Source: Sorex araneus | Lineage: Eukaryota > Chordata > Mammalia > Eulipotyphla > Soricidae | Direction of reading: 5' to 3' | Assembly (NCBI RefSeq): GCF_027595985.1 | Contig: NC_073307.1 | Location: 15,235,627 to 15,299,626, forward strand | DNA length: 64,000 nt | Part shown: positions 31,120 through 43,160 of the stretch, piece after piece | Position numbering within the stretch: the stretch's first letter is position 1 | How the letters are laid out: each line of letters starts with the position of its first letter | Program-made: the position numbers and the translations under genes | The notes under the pieces: generated by a model | The model's input: only the letters and a program-made list of their open reading frames with translations | Databases searched by the model: none | Told to the model about the DNA's origin: nothing

Positions 31120-32168
31120 TTATAATAAATTTTTTTATTAGTGAATCACCATGAGTTACAGTTACAGACTTATGAGCTTTCATGTTTTCATTTTGTTTAC
31201 ATCCCTCCACCAGTGCCCAGTCCCTTCCACCAGTGTTCCCAGTATCCCTCCCACCCTCCCACTCCATCTCCCCCACCCCACCCCACCTCTGTGGCAGGGC
31301 ATTCCCTTTTGATCTCTCTCTCCTTTTGGGTGCTGTGGTTTGCAACAGAAGCACCATCGTGTTTGGTCTATATTCTATTTTCAGTGCGTATCTCCCATCC
31401 CATGCGGGTCCTCAAACCACACTTTACCTGGTGTTTTCTTCTCTATGCGATCTGCCCCTTCCTCCAGGGTGTGAGGCCAGCTTCCAAGCCTTGGAACCAA
31501 CCTCCTGATACTTATCTCTACTATTCTTGGGTGCTAGTCTCCTATTCTGTTATTGTATATTCCACAGATGAGTGAAATCTTTCTGTCTGTCTCTCTCTTT
31601 CTGACTCATTTCACTTAGCATGATACTTTCCATGTTGATCCACTTATATGCAAAGGTCATGACTTCATCTTTTCTAACAGCAGCATAGTATTCCATTGTG
31701 TAGATGTACCAAAGTTTCTTTAACCATTCATCTGTTCTAGGGCACTCGGGTTTTTTCCAGATTCTGGCTATTGTAAACAGTGCTGCAATGAACATTCGAG
31801 TGCAGATGTCATTTCAACTGTACTTTTTTGCCTCTCCGGGATATATTCCCAGGAGTGGTATTGCTGGGTCAAATGGGAGCTCAATTTCTAATTTTTTGAG
31901 AAGTGACCATAGTGTTCTCCAAAAGGGCTGAACCAGTCGGCATTCCCACCAGCAGTGTAAGAGGGTCCCTTTCTCTCCATATCCACTCCAACAGTGGTTG
32001 CTTTTGTTCTTTTGGATGTGTGCCAGTCTCTGTGGTGTGAGGTGGTATCTCATGGTTGTTTTGATCTGCATCTCTCTGATGATTAGTGAAGAAGAGCATT
32101 TTTTCATGTGCCTTTTTGCCACCCATATTTCTTCCTCGAGAAAATGTCTGTTCATTTCATTGCCCCAT
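31120..32168 (-). repeat. L1 3' half: ORF2 C-terminus and 3' UTR
   Basis: Reverse-strand translation gives the L1 ORF2 C-terminal block ([20 protein letters not shown], then [14 protein letters not shown], then MFIAALFTIARIW and WYIYTMEYYAAVRKDE), ending near 31550. An L1 3' UTR and T-run at 31130 follow. One in-frame TGA (about 31812-31814) separates the two halves, otherwise the frame is open. It is 5'-truncated at about 32168. Confidence 0.92.
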
Positions 32169-33076
32169 TTTTATATATTATATATAATCTATTTATATAA
32201 ATATATAATTTATTTAAATAAAATTATATGTAATTTACTTACAGCAAATTTTAAAATAAAATACAAAATCTTAATTTTGTTTGTCCATGCAAAAGTTATA
32301 TAAATATATATTTTATATATGTATGTACATATTTACTTATTCTGTGATCTTAAGCATAGTGCTACTGAAAAGAGTGGTTTTGACCTGGCAGGTTTATTTG
32401 TAGGCTAGGGGGATGAAGGCTCTTGGTGACCATGGGAGGAGCGGTCTTTATTGTCAGGTCCATGTCTATCTGGCCAAAACCATGGCATAAACCTGGATAA
32501 AAGATCCTTGCAGCTTTGGGTGTATTTTGATGTTACCATTGACATATTCTATTACATTATTCCAGAGGTTTTGCAGACAGGAACCTTCCCTTGACTAAAA
32601 TTTGTGTCTCGACAAAATAAAAAATACTATAAACAAACCATTCCCTTTCCCATATCTTCCCGTGTGTGTTTATCTAGAAGTTATGATTGTTTTCAAAGTT
32701 GTCTTAATCAAACAAAGAGGAAAACAAAGATTTCGTCCTGTCTCTGGGTTCAGCGTCCAAGTTCTAGTGGATTCGAAATGCAGAGAACCTGGGAACTGTT
32801 TTCTACTCTTTAGCTCAGACATTTTCGGCTTTCTTAGGGAAGGGCAATTCAAACATTAATTCTGCTCTTACATCCTATTTCCTGAGCAAAAACCTAGAGA
32901 GTTTTGTATGTATTTGCAGTTTTGGAGTCTTCCAAACACCCAAATCCGATCAGGTCAAAAACAGAAGGACCTGGAATGAATATCCTGTTAGAGCTGTCAG
33001 CTTCATTATTCGGTAGGGAGACACTCTGTTATATTTCAGCTCACATTTACGACCTTTTTCTCAGAATGCATATTGG
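32169..33076. other. AT-rich unassigned DNA, no gene seen
   Basis: The TTATATATAAATT stretch near 32170-32340 echoes the sequence left of the L1 at 31010-31140, suggesting the L1 landed in an AT-rich tract. No coding evidence. Confidence 0.4.
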
Positions 33077-33251
33077 GTTTTTTGTTTTGTATTGGGGCTA
33101 CACCCAGCAATGCTTAGGGAGTACTCCTGACTCTGTGCTCAGGAATTACTGCTGACGGTGTTTGGGGGACCATAGAGGATGTCAGGGATGAAATCTAGGT
33201 CAGCCACATGCAAGGCGAGTGCCCTACCCACTGTATTATCTCTCCATCCCT
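33077..33251 (-). repeat. Diverged SOR-type SINE
   Basis: GGGGCTACACCCAGCAATGC to TTATCTCTCCATCCC. Confidence 0.85.
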
Positions 33252-33737
33252 CAAGGAGGGACAAAACACCACATAAACTCTTAAGGGACCAGTTCCTATG
33301 CTGAGAGAAATATCTGCTTCCTTTTGAAAGGGGGGTTAGGCGTCCTGTTTGGTGAGTCTTGGGTAGCTGCAATGAGGGTTGTGGTTGTGTAGGAGAGTCC
33401 AGACAGGGGTTTGGGGGCGGAATTAAGGAAGCATTCTCTGCGCTGCAAAGACCTGAGCAAGAACAAATGAGCCATATGACAATCCCTGAGGAGGAATCTT
33501 GGAGAAATTAGTAAAATTGCTGCTCTGGGGATAAGCTGGCATGTTGAAAGACCTGGAGGAAGGTGATTATGCCTGGGGCTAATGAAAGAGGAAAGGGCAG
33601 TAAATCTGGAGAGGCGATGGCTATGCTATAAACAAGGCCTTTGCAATTCTCGGGGATTTAATTATGCTTTATTCCACGTGTGAAAGAATGTTTTAACCAG
33701 GAGGGTGATAAGAATTTGAGTCAAAAATCTCACAAAG
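33252..33737. other. Unassigned DNA, no gene seen
   Basis: TTTAATTATGCTTTATTCC near 33658 is AT-rich. Nothing firm. Confidence 0.4.
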
Positions 33738-33913
33738 GGGCTGGAGCGATAGCACAGCGGGTAGGGCGTTTGCCTTGCACGCGGCCGACCCGGGTTCGAA
33801 TCCCAGCATCCCATATGGTCCCCTGAGCACCGCCAGGGGTGATTCCTGAGTGCAGAGCCAGGAGTGACCCCTGTGCATCACCGGGTGTGACCCAAAAAGC
33901 AAAAAAAAAAAAA
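33738..33913 (+). repeat. Young SOR-type SINE, full length
   Basis: CTCACAAA on both sides. Boxes A and B near perfect. Confidence 0.95.
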
Positions 33914-33950
33914 ACTCACAAAAGGGAAAACAAGTGGACCATATGCCAAA

Positions 33951-33961
33951 AGAAAGGAAAA

Positions 33962-34037
<76 letters not shown>
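33951..34037. repeat. (GAAA)n microsatellite
   Basis: About 20 units. Unlike the other three arrays it does not directly abut a SINE tail; the SINE ends about 40 bp earlier. Confidence 0.95.
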
Positions 34038-35205
34038 GAAATCAGACCCCTTCCTAACAAAAGTCAAGTCAAGATGGATTAAAAATCTTAGTATCAGACC
34101 AGAATTAATCAATTACATTGATGAAAACAGCAGAACCCTTCAAGACATTGAATCTAGAGTCATCTTCAGGGATTAGTGTCGTTAGCATTGCAAACAGAAG
34201 CAATGCAAAGAGATAAACAAAAGGCCTGCATCAAACTAAGAGGCGGTTACTTCTTAGTTTGGCAAAAGAAATAATAACCAGAATAACAGGACACACCACA
34301 GACTGGGAGAAACTATTTGCCCACAACTCATTGGACAATGATATTCCAGGTGTCACTAGAACTTTATAAGGAAAAGGAGAAACAACTCTATCCAAAAATG
34401 GGGCGAGAGATGAACAGAAACTTCCTCAAAGAACAGCTACAGATGGCTAAAAGGCATATGAAAAAAATGCTTGGCATCACTCATCATCAGGGACATACAA
34501 ATCTAAGCAACAAAGAGCTCTCACTTCATACCAGTGATCCTGGCATACGTTGCAAAGAATAGAAACAACCAGTGATGGCAGTGATGTGGGTAAACAGAAG
34601 CCTCTGTCCATGGCTGACGGGAGTGTAGAATGGTTCAGTTTTTTGAAAACATTATGAGCAGTTCTCACAAAACTAGGAACTGAACTTCCACGTGATTCCC
34701 AGTAATTCCACATCTGGACATCTACCCCGAGGACGCAAAAACTCTCCAAAAAAAGACATTTGCGCTTCTCTGTTCATTTCAGCACAATTCACAATGGCCA
34801 AAATCTGAAAACAACCCAAGTGTCCAAGGACAGATGACTAAATGTAGAAAATGTATTACATATAAAAATGGAATAGGACTTGACTATAAGAAAAAAATGA
34901 AATAATGCCATTTGCGACAAAGTGGAATAGATCGGGAGGGTGTTCATGCTGAGGGAATAGACAGGAGAAGGACGGATACAGAATAGTCTCCCTCGTATGT
35001 GGAATATAAAGCACCACAGTAAAGAAACAACAAAGCACAAAGGCAACAGAATCTGAGAACTGATCTTTAGTAGGAAGCACATCAGTGCAGGGAGGATGGA
35101 GGGCTCAGGCCTGAGACATGGCAGATGGAAGCTAACACTCTGGTAGACAATGTGAAATTGGACTTTTCTTTTGCATGAAACCCTACTATTATCAATATTG
35201 TAAAT
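34038..35205 (+). repeat. Old L1 ORF2 3' part and 3' UTR
   Basis: Frames give KVKSRWIKNLSIRPELINY, later DWEKLFAHNSLDND, MGREMNRNFLKEQLQMAKRH and FISAQFTMAKI, all in L1 ORF2 order. Many stops and frameshifts show it is dead. Confidence 0.85.
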
Positions 35206-35206
35206 A

Positions 35207-35374
35207 ATAGCACCTGAGAGATAATCCAGTGAGAAGGCACTTGCCTTGCACATGGGCAACATGGGTTTGAGACTTAGCACCTCATCTGGCCCCCTGAACC
35301 TATAGGTGAGTGATCTGGGAGTGCAAAGCCAGGAGTGAGCCCTGACTACCCCCAGGTGTGGCCCCCGAGACAGT
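35207..35374 (+). repeat. Diverged SOR-type SINE
   Basis: GAGATAATCCAGTGAGAAGG to CCAGGTGTGGCCCCCGAGAC. Confidence 0.75.
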
Positions 35375-35444
35375 TTTAAAGGGCCAGGAGATGTAACCCA
35401 AGTGGAGCCAGACAAGTGGCAGGGAAGTTTCCAGGGGGAAAACA

Positions 35445-35576
35445 GGGGCTACTGTTTTTTGTTCTCACACTCTGGAATGCTCTTTTCCCTGAGTTTCACA
35501 CTTCCTTCAGATATCAGCTCCAAGCACATATTCTCAGTAAATCCTTTTGTGATTATTCTATTAAAAAGCCCAGTGA
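35445..35576 (+). repeat. L2 3' region, left part
   Basis: CTGGAATGCTCTTTTCCCTG and TTCAGATATCAGCTCCAAGC follow the L2 consensus. The right part resumes after a SINE. Confidence 0.6.
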
Positions 35577-35748
35577 GGGGCCAGAGCGACAGTACAGCAG
35601 GGAGGGCATTTGCCTCTCATGTGGCCAACCTGGGTTCAATCTTGCATATGATCCTCCAAGCACCGCAAGAAGTAATTCCTGAGTGCAAAGCCAGGAGTAA
35701 CCCCTGAGCATCGCTGGATGTGACCCAAAATGCAAAAAAAATAAAAGA
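35577..35748 (+). repeat. SOR-type SINE
   Basis: Lacks about 10 bp after box B (TTCAATCTTGCATATGATCC). A-rich tail. Confidence 0.88.
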
Positions 35749-35879
35749 AATAAATAGAAGTCCCATGACCTGGGCCTCGGAGGCCGCTCAGCAGGCTGGC
35801 ACGTGCCCTGAGTGTGGAGGTCAGCCTTGGGCCCCCAAGTTCGGCTGACTGTAGCCCTGATGGCTCTGAAACACTGCCA

Positions 35880-36005
35880 TCACAAAGGGAGGCCCCACTT
35901 TTCAGGAAAATATTCAATTTCCTCTCTGGCCTTATTTACCTCCATAGCTCCTATCATCTCCCACACCCTAGAGCTGTGTTTTATTTATTTCTCAGTGTGA
36001 GGTCG
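35880..36005 (+). repeat. L2 3' region, right part
   Basis: CTTATTTACCTCCATAGCTC to TGTTTTATTTATTTCTCAGT. Confidence 0.55.
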
Positions 36006-36295
36006 AGTTTGCTAACAGAAAATAAGTTCGCTGGGAGTGGGAGTTGGCTTTAGTGGTTACAATAGATCTAGGGTCACAAACACCGCCCAGAGTTCAAGGA
36101 ATATGTGCAGGGTAATTGAACTCATCTGAACTGAGCTTGAACATATGATCATCATACACGAAACATGGCATAGCCTGTACCCTAGGTGAGACATATTTGG
36201 AAAACTTTAGTTGCGTCTATATCCATCACTCACGACCCCATGGCTGAGGGGAGACCCCCCTTTTCTGTGGTCTTGGAAGGCATCAAAGCTTAGAT

Positions 36296-36468
36296 GGGCC
36301 AGAGCGATGACACAAGAGATAAGGTGCTTGCCTTGCATGTGGCTGACCCAGGTTTGATCCTGGCATTCCATATGGTCCCCCAAGCATAGGCAGGAGCGAT
36401 TCCTGAGTGCAGAGCCAGGAGTCACCCCTGAGCATCACCGGACATGACCCCAAATCAACAACAACAAA
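36296..36468 (+). repeat. Diverged SOR-type SINE
   Basis: GGGCCAGAGCGATGACACAA to ACATGACCCCAAATCAACAAC. Confidence 0.85.
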
Positions 36469-36589
36469 AAGCTCAATGGTGGAGATGGGCATTGCCCCAC
36501 TTGAGACCGTGTTCCCCTCTCATTCTGCTCCAGCACCCTGCCAATTTTTTTTTACCCTGTAACATGCTAAGTCTATGCTCATCTCAGGA

Positions 36590-36975
36590 CCTTTCCCTTC
36601 ATGTCCCTGTATCTAGAGTCTTCTTTCCCTGTTTCTTCACCCAACAGCCACTTTCTTGTTCTTCAACTCATAGCTCAAATGTCACCTCACCTGAGACAAC
36701 TTCTTGGCCTTCTGTGAGCATCCAATCAAAATGATTCCCATCTGCCCCAGAGCTATCCCATTGCTCCCATGTCGTTTTCAATCTAACACCTGCCCCTATC
36801 GGAAACTTGCTTGCTCCTTTGCTAGTTTCCCCATGTATCACCCAGGTGTTCCCACCTGAATACAAGCTCCACGAGAGCTGACATCAGCCGCATTGTTTCT
36901 CGTGGACTGTCCAGTACCCAGCGCACAGGAGATGCTCAACAAGCATATTGAAGGAATGCATACATGAATAAATAA
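36590..36975 (+). repeat. L2 3' end
   Basis: In order: CTCAAATGTCACCTCACC, TACAAGCTCCACGAGAGC, AGTACCCAGCGCACAGGAGA and GAATGCATACATGAATAAAT, matching the L2 3' layout. Confidence 0.7.
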
Positions 36976-37260
36976 CTCTAAGGGTGGTGTGAGAACTACA
37001 GAGTGAGTGACTGGCATTGCCCAGGAAATCCAACTCCCCGTGCCCTCCTCCCCTTTCAACCACATTGCTTCCTGATGTATGTGGGAAAAGATACCCGAAA
37101 AAGATAAACCAGCAAATGAAAACTCTTCTAAACCCTGAGGAAAGAGGAAAGGGTGAGTTCTGGTGGAGGAAAGTTCTGGCCTCAGGAGGATTAGTGCTTT
37201 CATTGTTTGCCTGAGCTTTTGGGTCAAGAAAGCAGATTTATGACATCCTAAAAGCAATGA
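36976..37260. other. Unassigned DNA, no gene seen
   Basis: No clear signature. Confidence 0.4.
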
Positions 37261-37295
37261 ACACATACACACACAGAGAGAGACACACACGAGCA

Positions 37296-37340
<45 letters not shown>
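37261..37340. repeat. (CA)n microsatellite with GAGA and GCGC interruptions
   Basis: Pure CA from about 37307 to 37340. Confidence 0.93.
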
Positions 37341-37342
<2 letters not shown>

Positions 37343-38097
37343 GACACTGGCTATGACATGACTGTTCCATTGTACAATCTGATCGAGGAAATGTATCTAG
37401 GATTACCCAGACAGTCAATTATTCATGAGCTAAATGTCCAGGCATCAATTACCTGGCTTGATGCTCTTATTCATTAAGGAGATTGAACAGCCCAACTTAA
37501 CAAAGCACGAGAAAGTTGCTAAGTAACAGAAGTTACCTGACCAGCCCACAACACTGCGACTTCCACAATATGAGTCTTTCCATGGCAAGAGGAACTTGGG
37601 GGTTACCAGCAAGGAGGGGGGGAAGCAAGGGATAGAGATCTCTACAACTCCTGCAGGCCCCAAGAAGGGGCTGAGGGCAAGAGAGGCTGGGTATGCAGAC
37701 AGCAAGAGGAAGATACATGATAGAGGCAAAGTCACTTTTCCCCGGTGAGAGGGGCATTTTCCAGGAGCAATGAAATTATTTCACATATATTAATCAGTAT
37801 TTTAGTTACTATTCAAAGAGGCTTATAGTTGACTGTTATGACATGGCATCATAATTGAGCAAAAGGAGACTACAAGCATAAATTTTAAAAATAATTCCCC
37901 TGGATGATACAAACTATTGAATTTTTCTTATCAGGTATCCAGCTGAGAGGGAGCCTAAAAGACATTCAAAGTAGAAGGACATTTGTCGCCAGGATACAGA
38001 GTTTAAAGAGAGGACACGGGCTTTATGCATCTTGCTCTGCTCTGGTGCCTGTGTCCTAGATAATGCTTTTTCTACCATCTCCAGTCTGTGTGTGTAA
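37341..38097. other. Unassigned DNA, no gene seen
   Basis: Repeat-poor. ACCCAGACAGTCAATTATTC near 37407 is AT-rich. No coding evidence. Confidence 0.4.
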
Positions 38098-38267
38098 TAA
38101 TTTTTTTTTTGAGAGGCAGTGCAGAGGCTGGGCTATACCTGACTGTTCTGTTTACTCCTGGTTCTGTGCTCAGGGATCACTCAGGGGAACATATGATGTG
38201 CTGGGGATTGAACCCGTGCTGGCTGCATGCAAGGTGCCCTCTCTGCTGTACTATCTCTCTGGCCAGC
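38098..38267 (-). repeat. Diverged SOR-type SINE
   Basis: Partial body deletion (GATCACTCAGGGGAACATAT). Head ends CTCTCTGGCC. Confidence 0.8.
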
Positions 38268-38455
38268 AACACTTTTAAAATCAGAAAAAAAATGTATTTT
38301 CATTTTGTCTATCTTCTTTGCTAGGCAAAGTGTGCTGTAGTTCCACTTCTCTATTTTTCGTTTTGTTGTTAGACTTTAGGGGTCATAGCAAAAAAAAAAA
38401 AAATTATTGCCAAAATCCATATCAAGTAATCTTTTTCTCCGTCTAGAAAATTCTT

Positions 38456-38630
38456 TTTTTTTTTTTGCTTTTTGGGTCACACCTGGCAATGCACAGGAGT
38501 CACTCATGGCTCTGCACTCAGGAATTACCCCTGGCAGTGCTCAGGGGACCATATGGGATGCTGGGAATCGAACGCGGATGGGCCGCGTGCAAGGCAAACG
38601 CCCTACCCGCTGTGCTATTGCTCAAGCCCC
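38456..38630 (-). repeat. SOR-type SINE, full length
   Basis: 16-bp perfect duplication CGTCTAGAAAATTCTT at 38440 and 38631. Confidence 0.96.
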
Positions 38631-38669
38631 CGTCTAGAAAATTCTTCAAGGAATTTTATTGCTTCAGGT

Positions 38670-38845
38670 CTTATATTTAAAGGCTAATATATAAGGTTTT
38701 ATATTTAAAAGCTAAATATAAGATCTGAAACTATAAAATATAAAACTATAAATGTAGTGAAGATATAAAACTATATATTATAAATTATATATTCAATATA
38801 AATATATCATATTATATTCAATATATTATAGCATATAATTATATA
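38670..38845. repeat. AT-rich low-complexity tract
   Basis: TATAAAACTATAAATG-like units repeated. A similar stretch recurs at 41140-41215. Confidence 0.7.
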
Positions 38846-38883
38846 TTGTGCTGAGCAAGCACTGTGCTCTTGTATGTCATTTT

Positions 38884-39058
38884 TTGGTTTTTTTTTCTTT
38901 TTGGGTCACACCCAGCGATGCACAGGGTTTAGTCCTGGCTCTGCACTCAGGAATTACTCCTGGCGGTGCTCAGGGGACCATATGGGATTCTGGGATTCAA
39001 ACCCGGGTTGGCCGTGTGCAAGGCAAACGCCCTACCCACTGTGCTATCACTCCAGCCC
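38884..39058 (-). repeat. SOR-type SINE, full length
   Basis: TTGTATGTCATTTT on both sides (38870 and 39059). Confidence 0.95.
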
Positions 39059-39073
39059 CTTGTATGTCATTTT

Positions 39074-39227
39074 ATTTGGGGGCCAGACCTGGCAATGCTT
39101 GTGGGCTGTTACTGACTGGGTGTTAAGGGATGATTCCTGGTGGTGCTGGAGGGACCTGTGGTTCAGGGCATCAATTTTAGATGCATGTAGAACCTGCTTC
39201 ACCCTGTGAGCCTTTGCTCTGGCCCAG
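39074..39227 (-). repeat. Diverged SINE adjacent to a younger copy
   Basis: GGGGGCCAGACCTGGCAATG to CCTTTGCTCTGGCCC. Confidence 0.7.
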
Positions 39228-39292
39228 TTCTAGCCCTTTGAACTATCTTCTCCCATTTCCAGATTTTTTTTACACTAAAAAACTTTTGTGTG

Positions 39293-39320
39293 TATATATA
39301 TATATATACATATATTATAT
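39293..39320. repeat. (TA)n
   Basis: Short TA run. Confidence 0.85.
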
Positions 39321-39610
39321 CCAGAAAGGAATTACCATTATAGGCAAAATAAAGGCTTCAAGATGCTATGTACATAAATATTTTTATTACATATTTTTAT
39401 TAATAAGAAGGTTATAAAATATTTTAGGTATGTTGGGAAATTTTATATTTCACAAAGTTTTAATTTTAAATTATAAATTGACTTATAAATTTTATATAGA
39501 CTTATAAATTGACATATAAAAATTGACAATAGTTTTTGACTGTCAATAGTTTTACTTTGCTCCCAAGATAAGTGCATATAGAATTTATGTATATTATTAT
39601 TATTATTATT
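39321..39610. other. AT-rich DNA, no gene seen
   Basis: Repeated TTATAAATT and ATAGACTTATAAATTG motifs. Confidence 0.45.
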
Positions 39611-39611
39611 T

Positions 39612-39785
39612 AAATTTTTTTTCCTTTTGGGTCACATCCAGCCATGCTCTGAGGTAACTCCTGGCTCTGCACTCAAGAATTGCTCCTGGCAGTGCTTAGG
39701 GGACCATATGGCATGCCAGGGATTAAACGCAGGTTGACCACATGCAAGGCAAACCCCCTACCTGCTATGCTATCGCTCTGGCCCT
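39612..39785 (-). repeat. SOR-type SINE, moderately diverged
   Basis: CCTTTTGGGTCACATCCAGC to GCTATCGCTCTGGCCC. Confidence 0.9.
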
Positions 39786-40000
39786 ATATATTCTTTATGT
39801 ATAAGTAAACTTAGAATTTCTCTGCATTCTATAGTAGAGATCTCATGCCTTGACAGTACATTAGAATCATCTAAGGAGCCCCTTAGTATAAATAGGTAGA
39901 ACTTTTGAAAATTCATTTAAATTGATGTAGGCTGTGAGACCCTGCCAAGACCTAGATAACACTTTTGTTCTAAGTGATTTGGATGCTTCTAATACAAAGT

Positions 40001-40286
40001 GGGACTGGAGTGATAGCACAGCGGGTAGGGCTTTTGCCTTGCACAAGCCGACCCCAGTTCAATTCCTCTGTCCCTCTCGAAGAGCCTGGCAAGCTACCAA
40101 GAGTATCCCGCCCGCACAGCAGAGCCTGGCAAGCTCCCCGTGGCATATTCTATATGCCAAAAACAGTAATAACAAGTATCAAAACAAAACAAAACAAATA
40201 AACAAACAAACAAACAGTCTCACAATGGAGATGTTACTGGTGCCCACTCGAGCAAATCGATGAGCAATGGGATGACAGTGATACTA
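40001..40286 (+). repeat. Type 2 SINE with internal (CAAA)n expansion
   Basis: After ATGCCAAAAACAGTAATAAC an ACAAA/ACAAACAA expansion of about 45 bp is inserted. Then CACAATGGAGATGTTACTGG and the usual RTE-like end. Confidence 0.93.
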
Positions 40287-40302
40287 TACACAGTAATATG
40301 CA

Positions 40303-40335
<33 letters not shown>
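40303..40335. repeat. (ATC)n, likely the 3' tail of the next element
   Basis: 11 ATC units, (GAT)n on the minus strand, directly before the minus-strand RTE-tailed element. Confidence 0.85.
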
Positions 40336-41125
40336 GCCATTGATCATGGAATTTCTTTTTTTTTTTTTTTTGCTTTTTGGGTCACACCCAGCGATGCACA
40401 GGGGTTATTCCTGGTTCTACACTCAGGAATTACTCCTGGTGGCGCTCAGGGGACCATATGGGATGCTGGGATTCGAACCCAGGTTGGCCCTGTGCTATCG
40501 CTCCAGCCCAGATCATGGAATTTCTTGAGCGGTCTCAGTAACATCTCCATTCGTCCTAGCCCTAAGATTTTAGAAGCCTCTCTTTACTCATCCTTCCCAA
40601 TGATGCTGCATTGAAGGCTCTTTCAGGGTCAGGGGAATGAGACCCAGCACTGTTACTGGTTTTGGCATAAAATATACCATGGAGAGTTTGTGAGGCTCTC
40701 CCATATGGGCAGCAGGAAACTCTCAGTAGCTAACCAGGTTCTCCCAGAGGGAGAAGTAGGCTATAAGATGTCTTGCGGCCGCTTTGCGCACTTTGTGGCT
40801 GTGCACTTCCCGGAGACTGGTTTTAAGTCTCTGGGTGTGGGCTGTTGGTGGGATTACACGGCACCGGGGCAGTCCCTGGGTGTAACCGCTTAGCTACTGG
40901 CAAATGGAAAATCTGGGCGGAAGAGACCCAATCCCAATCTGAGCAGGTTTGGAGGTCTCAGCCCCGGGTCCCACACACCTGGGTTCCTCTGCCAGTACCT
41001 TCATGCGTGAGGCTCATCCGAACATGTGAAGAGGGGCCTTGAGCATGGCTGTGGCTAGGATCCGGAGGTCTTCAGGAGCCCACACCCTCCGAGGGTCCCT
41101 GGGGAAGACAACCAGGTATGCGGGC
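40336..41125 (-). repeat. Long RTE-tailed nonautonomous element, interrupted by a SINE
   Basis: In this orientation AGTAACATCTCCATTC, TTACTGGTTTTGGCATA and TCTCAGTAGCTAACCAGGTT parallel the type 2 SINE body. About 380 bp then continue that are not found in type 2 copies (GTGGGCTGTTGGTGGGATTA, GGCACCGGGGCAGTCCCTGG) and there is no tRNA-like head. The SINE at 40358-40510 splits it. The right border is uncertain. Confidence 0.55.
40358..40510 (-). repeat. SOR-type SINE with internal deletion
   Basis: 16-bp perfect duplication GATCATGGAATTTCTT at 40342 and 40511. About 28 bp around box A are missing (AGGTTGGCCCTGTGCTATCG). Confidence 0.95.
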
Positions 41126-43095
41126 AAGAGACTTTCTGCACATCATATATTATGCACATCATATATTATATAATTATATATTATAAATTTTATATTATAA
41201 ATATAAGACCTGAAACAAAATTTGGATCAATCCACTTTTGGTTCATTTTGTGACTAATATAAGACAGGGTCTAGTTTTGTTCCTTTAAATATGAATATAA
41301 ATTTTTCACACCATTTGGTGAAGAGATTATTGCATATTCTTGACTTCCTTGTCCCATCTTTGTTGACCAAGCTTACAGTGCTCTTCTGAGCCTTGCTAAT
41401 CCCCTTTCCTTGGTGCTTTACCTCTCATTCTTCGAGTTACTAAATTCCCCAGGTTAGGCATGGTTACTTATAAAGCCAAACTTTCTGGTGACTCTGGACT
41501 TTGTATCTGTAGTGAATGACTTGCTTTTCTCTTTTCCCTATAGTCTTTTCATATTTTACTATAGAGCAATGTTCTTTGCTTAAGCACAGTAAGACCCTTA
41601 ATGCTATGTTCCTAATATTTGGGAGTTAATTGACTCTGAAATTTAGCTATTCCTGGGCATCCATCATAATTACTTGATTCAGGCTTCAGTTGACAAGGTT
41701 CCTAACACTTCCAAAAAGCTGAGTCCCACTGAGGGATCTCTGGATATCCAAGGCAAGCAGCAAAATTACCCTGGCATCAATATGGAATAGTCTAGAAGTC
41801 ATAAAGCACCGTCTTGATACAGGTGGTAATGACCTAAGAGACAGGATCCCATAGGGTAGAAAAAGCTTAACTGGTCTGAGGACTTAACCTGGGATTTATG
41901 GTAAAAGCCCAGCAGGCTTTTAACCTCTAACCCCAGAACCCAGAAAACTAAGTTTTGGAATCTATATTTCTTACTGTGCTTATCCAAATAACTGCATATA
42001 TTAATAACAAGTAAACTTACTTTTTTTTACTTTTTTAATATGTACTCGCAGCAAGAGAAAGAAAAAAGTAATATAGATAATTTTCTCTGTATAACCTTTA
42101 GACAAAGCATCTCCTTGAGTCAATCCTCCCAAGAGAATTACCTATATCAAAACACTTTAATTCTGTAAATGAATAATCATGCCTACGTGCAGTCCTGTAT
42201 CTTGAACCCCCTCATATTTTGTATAATCAGTTCAAAATATACTGTCCACTGACCATCAGTCCGTGGTCCCCTTCTCTCCGTTCCTCCAGGGAGGTGGCTC
42301 TCAGCCACTGAACGCATCATACCAAGGAACCTCCCAACTCACTTTTCTTCACATCAGGTATCCCTGGGTGGGACTGAAAGCTGTGCACATTTCCCCCACA
42401 ACAGGGTAGAAAGGGAAGTACGTAGAGTTATATAATTTGGAGGACCCGTTGCAGAATGAAAATGTGGAATAATTCAAAAACTATCATACATCTCAAGATG
42501 CTGCCAGCAGAGCAATAAATCAAGTGCAAGGCCATTCTAAGGCCACCACCTCATGCAACAGCCCGGGTCATCCTTCTATGAAGCCAGCCTCCTTTTCACA
42601 TTTATGAGCACATGCTTCCAGGAGAAACCAGGAGTAAGCCTGGTCTTCTTAGGGCCCAGATGAATTTCCATTTCCTCAGAACTCTAATAGGAGCAACAAG
42701 AAGCTTATGGGGAGCCTCCCCCCACCCCCACCCCCAGCATATGCTAACTACTCATTGGGGATAATTGTCTTCAATGTTGAGGAAATGGTAGTGACAATGG
42801 GGTGAAGATAGGTACTCCAGTCCTGCTACTTCACAGTCTTCACAAGGGTAACTTGACTCAGGCGTGCAGACTCTAAAGCCAGGCAAACTTTCTGCACTTG
42901 CATATTCCCTCCTTCCAGGGTTCAGGAAATCCCTTTCTCCTGCAGTTGTTAGCACTCAGGAAGGGTCTGATTTGGGTCGCTGTTAATATTTCATGGGACA
43001 GGGAGGCTGATGCAAGTTTGATAACTGACATCTATTCTGAGCCAATATAACTTTGCTCATTCTGTCATTCATTCAGTCACAAAATGCATTGATGG
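41126..43095. other. About 2 kb without recognised gene or young repeat
   Basis: SINE-free, unusual for this half of the window. AT-rich at 41140-41215. No coding frame over 70 codons with family resemblance. Confidence 0.45.
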
Positions 43096-43097
43096 TC

Positions 43098-43160
43098 ACA
43101 TCCTGAGCACCTATATAGGCCGGGCACTGTGCCAGGCATTGGGAAGCCAATAAGTTATGA
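43098..43160 (-). repeat. MIR fragment
   Basis: GCCGGGCACTGTGCCAGGCA resembles MIR TGTGCCAGGCACTGTTC. Confidence 0.45.
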
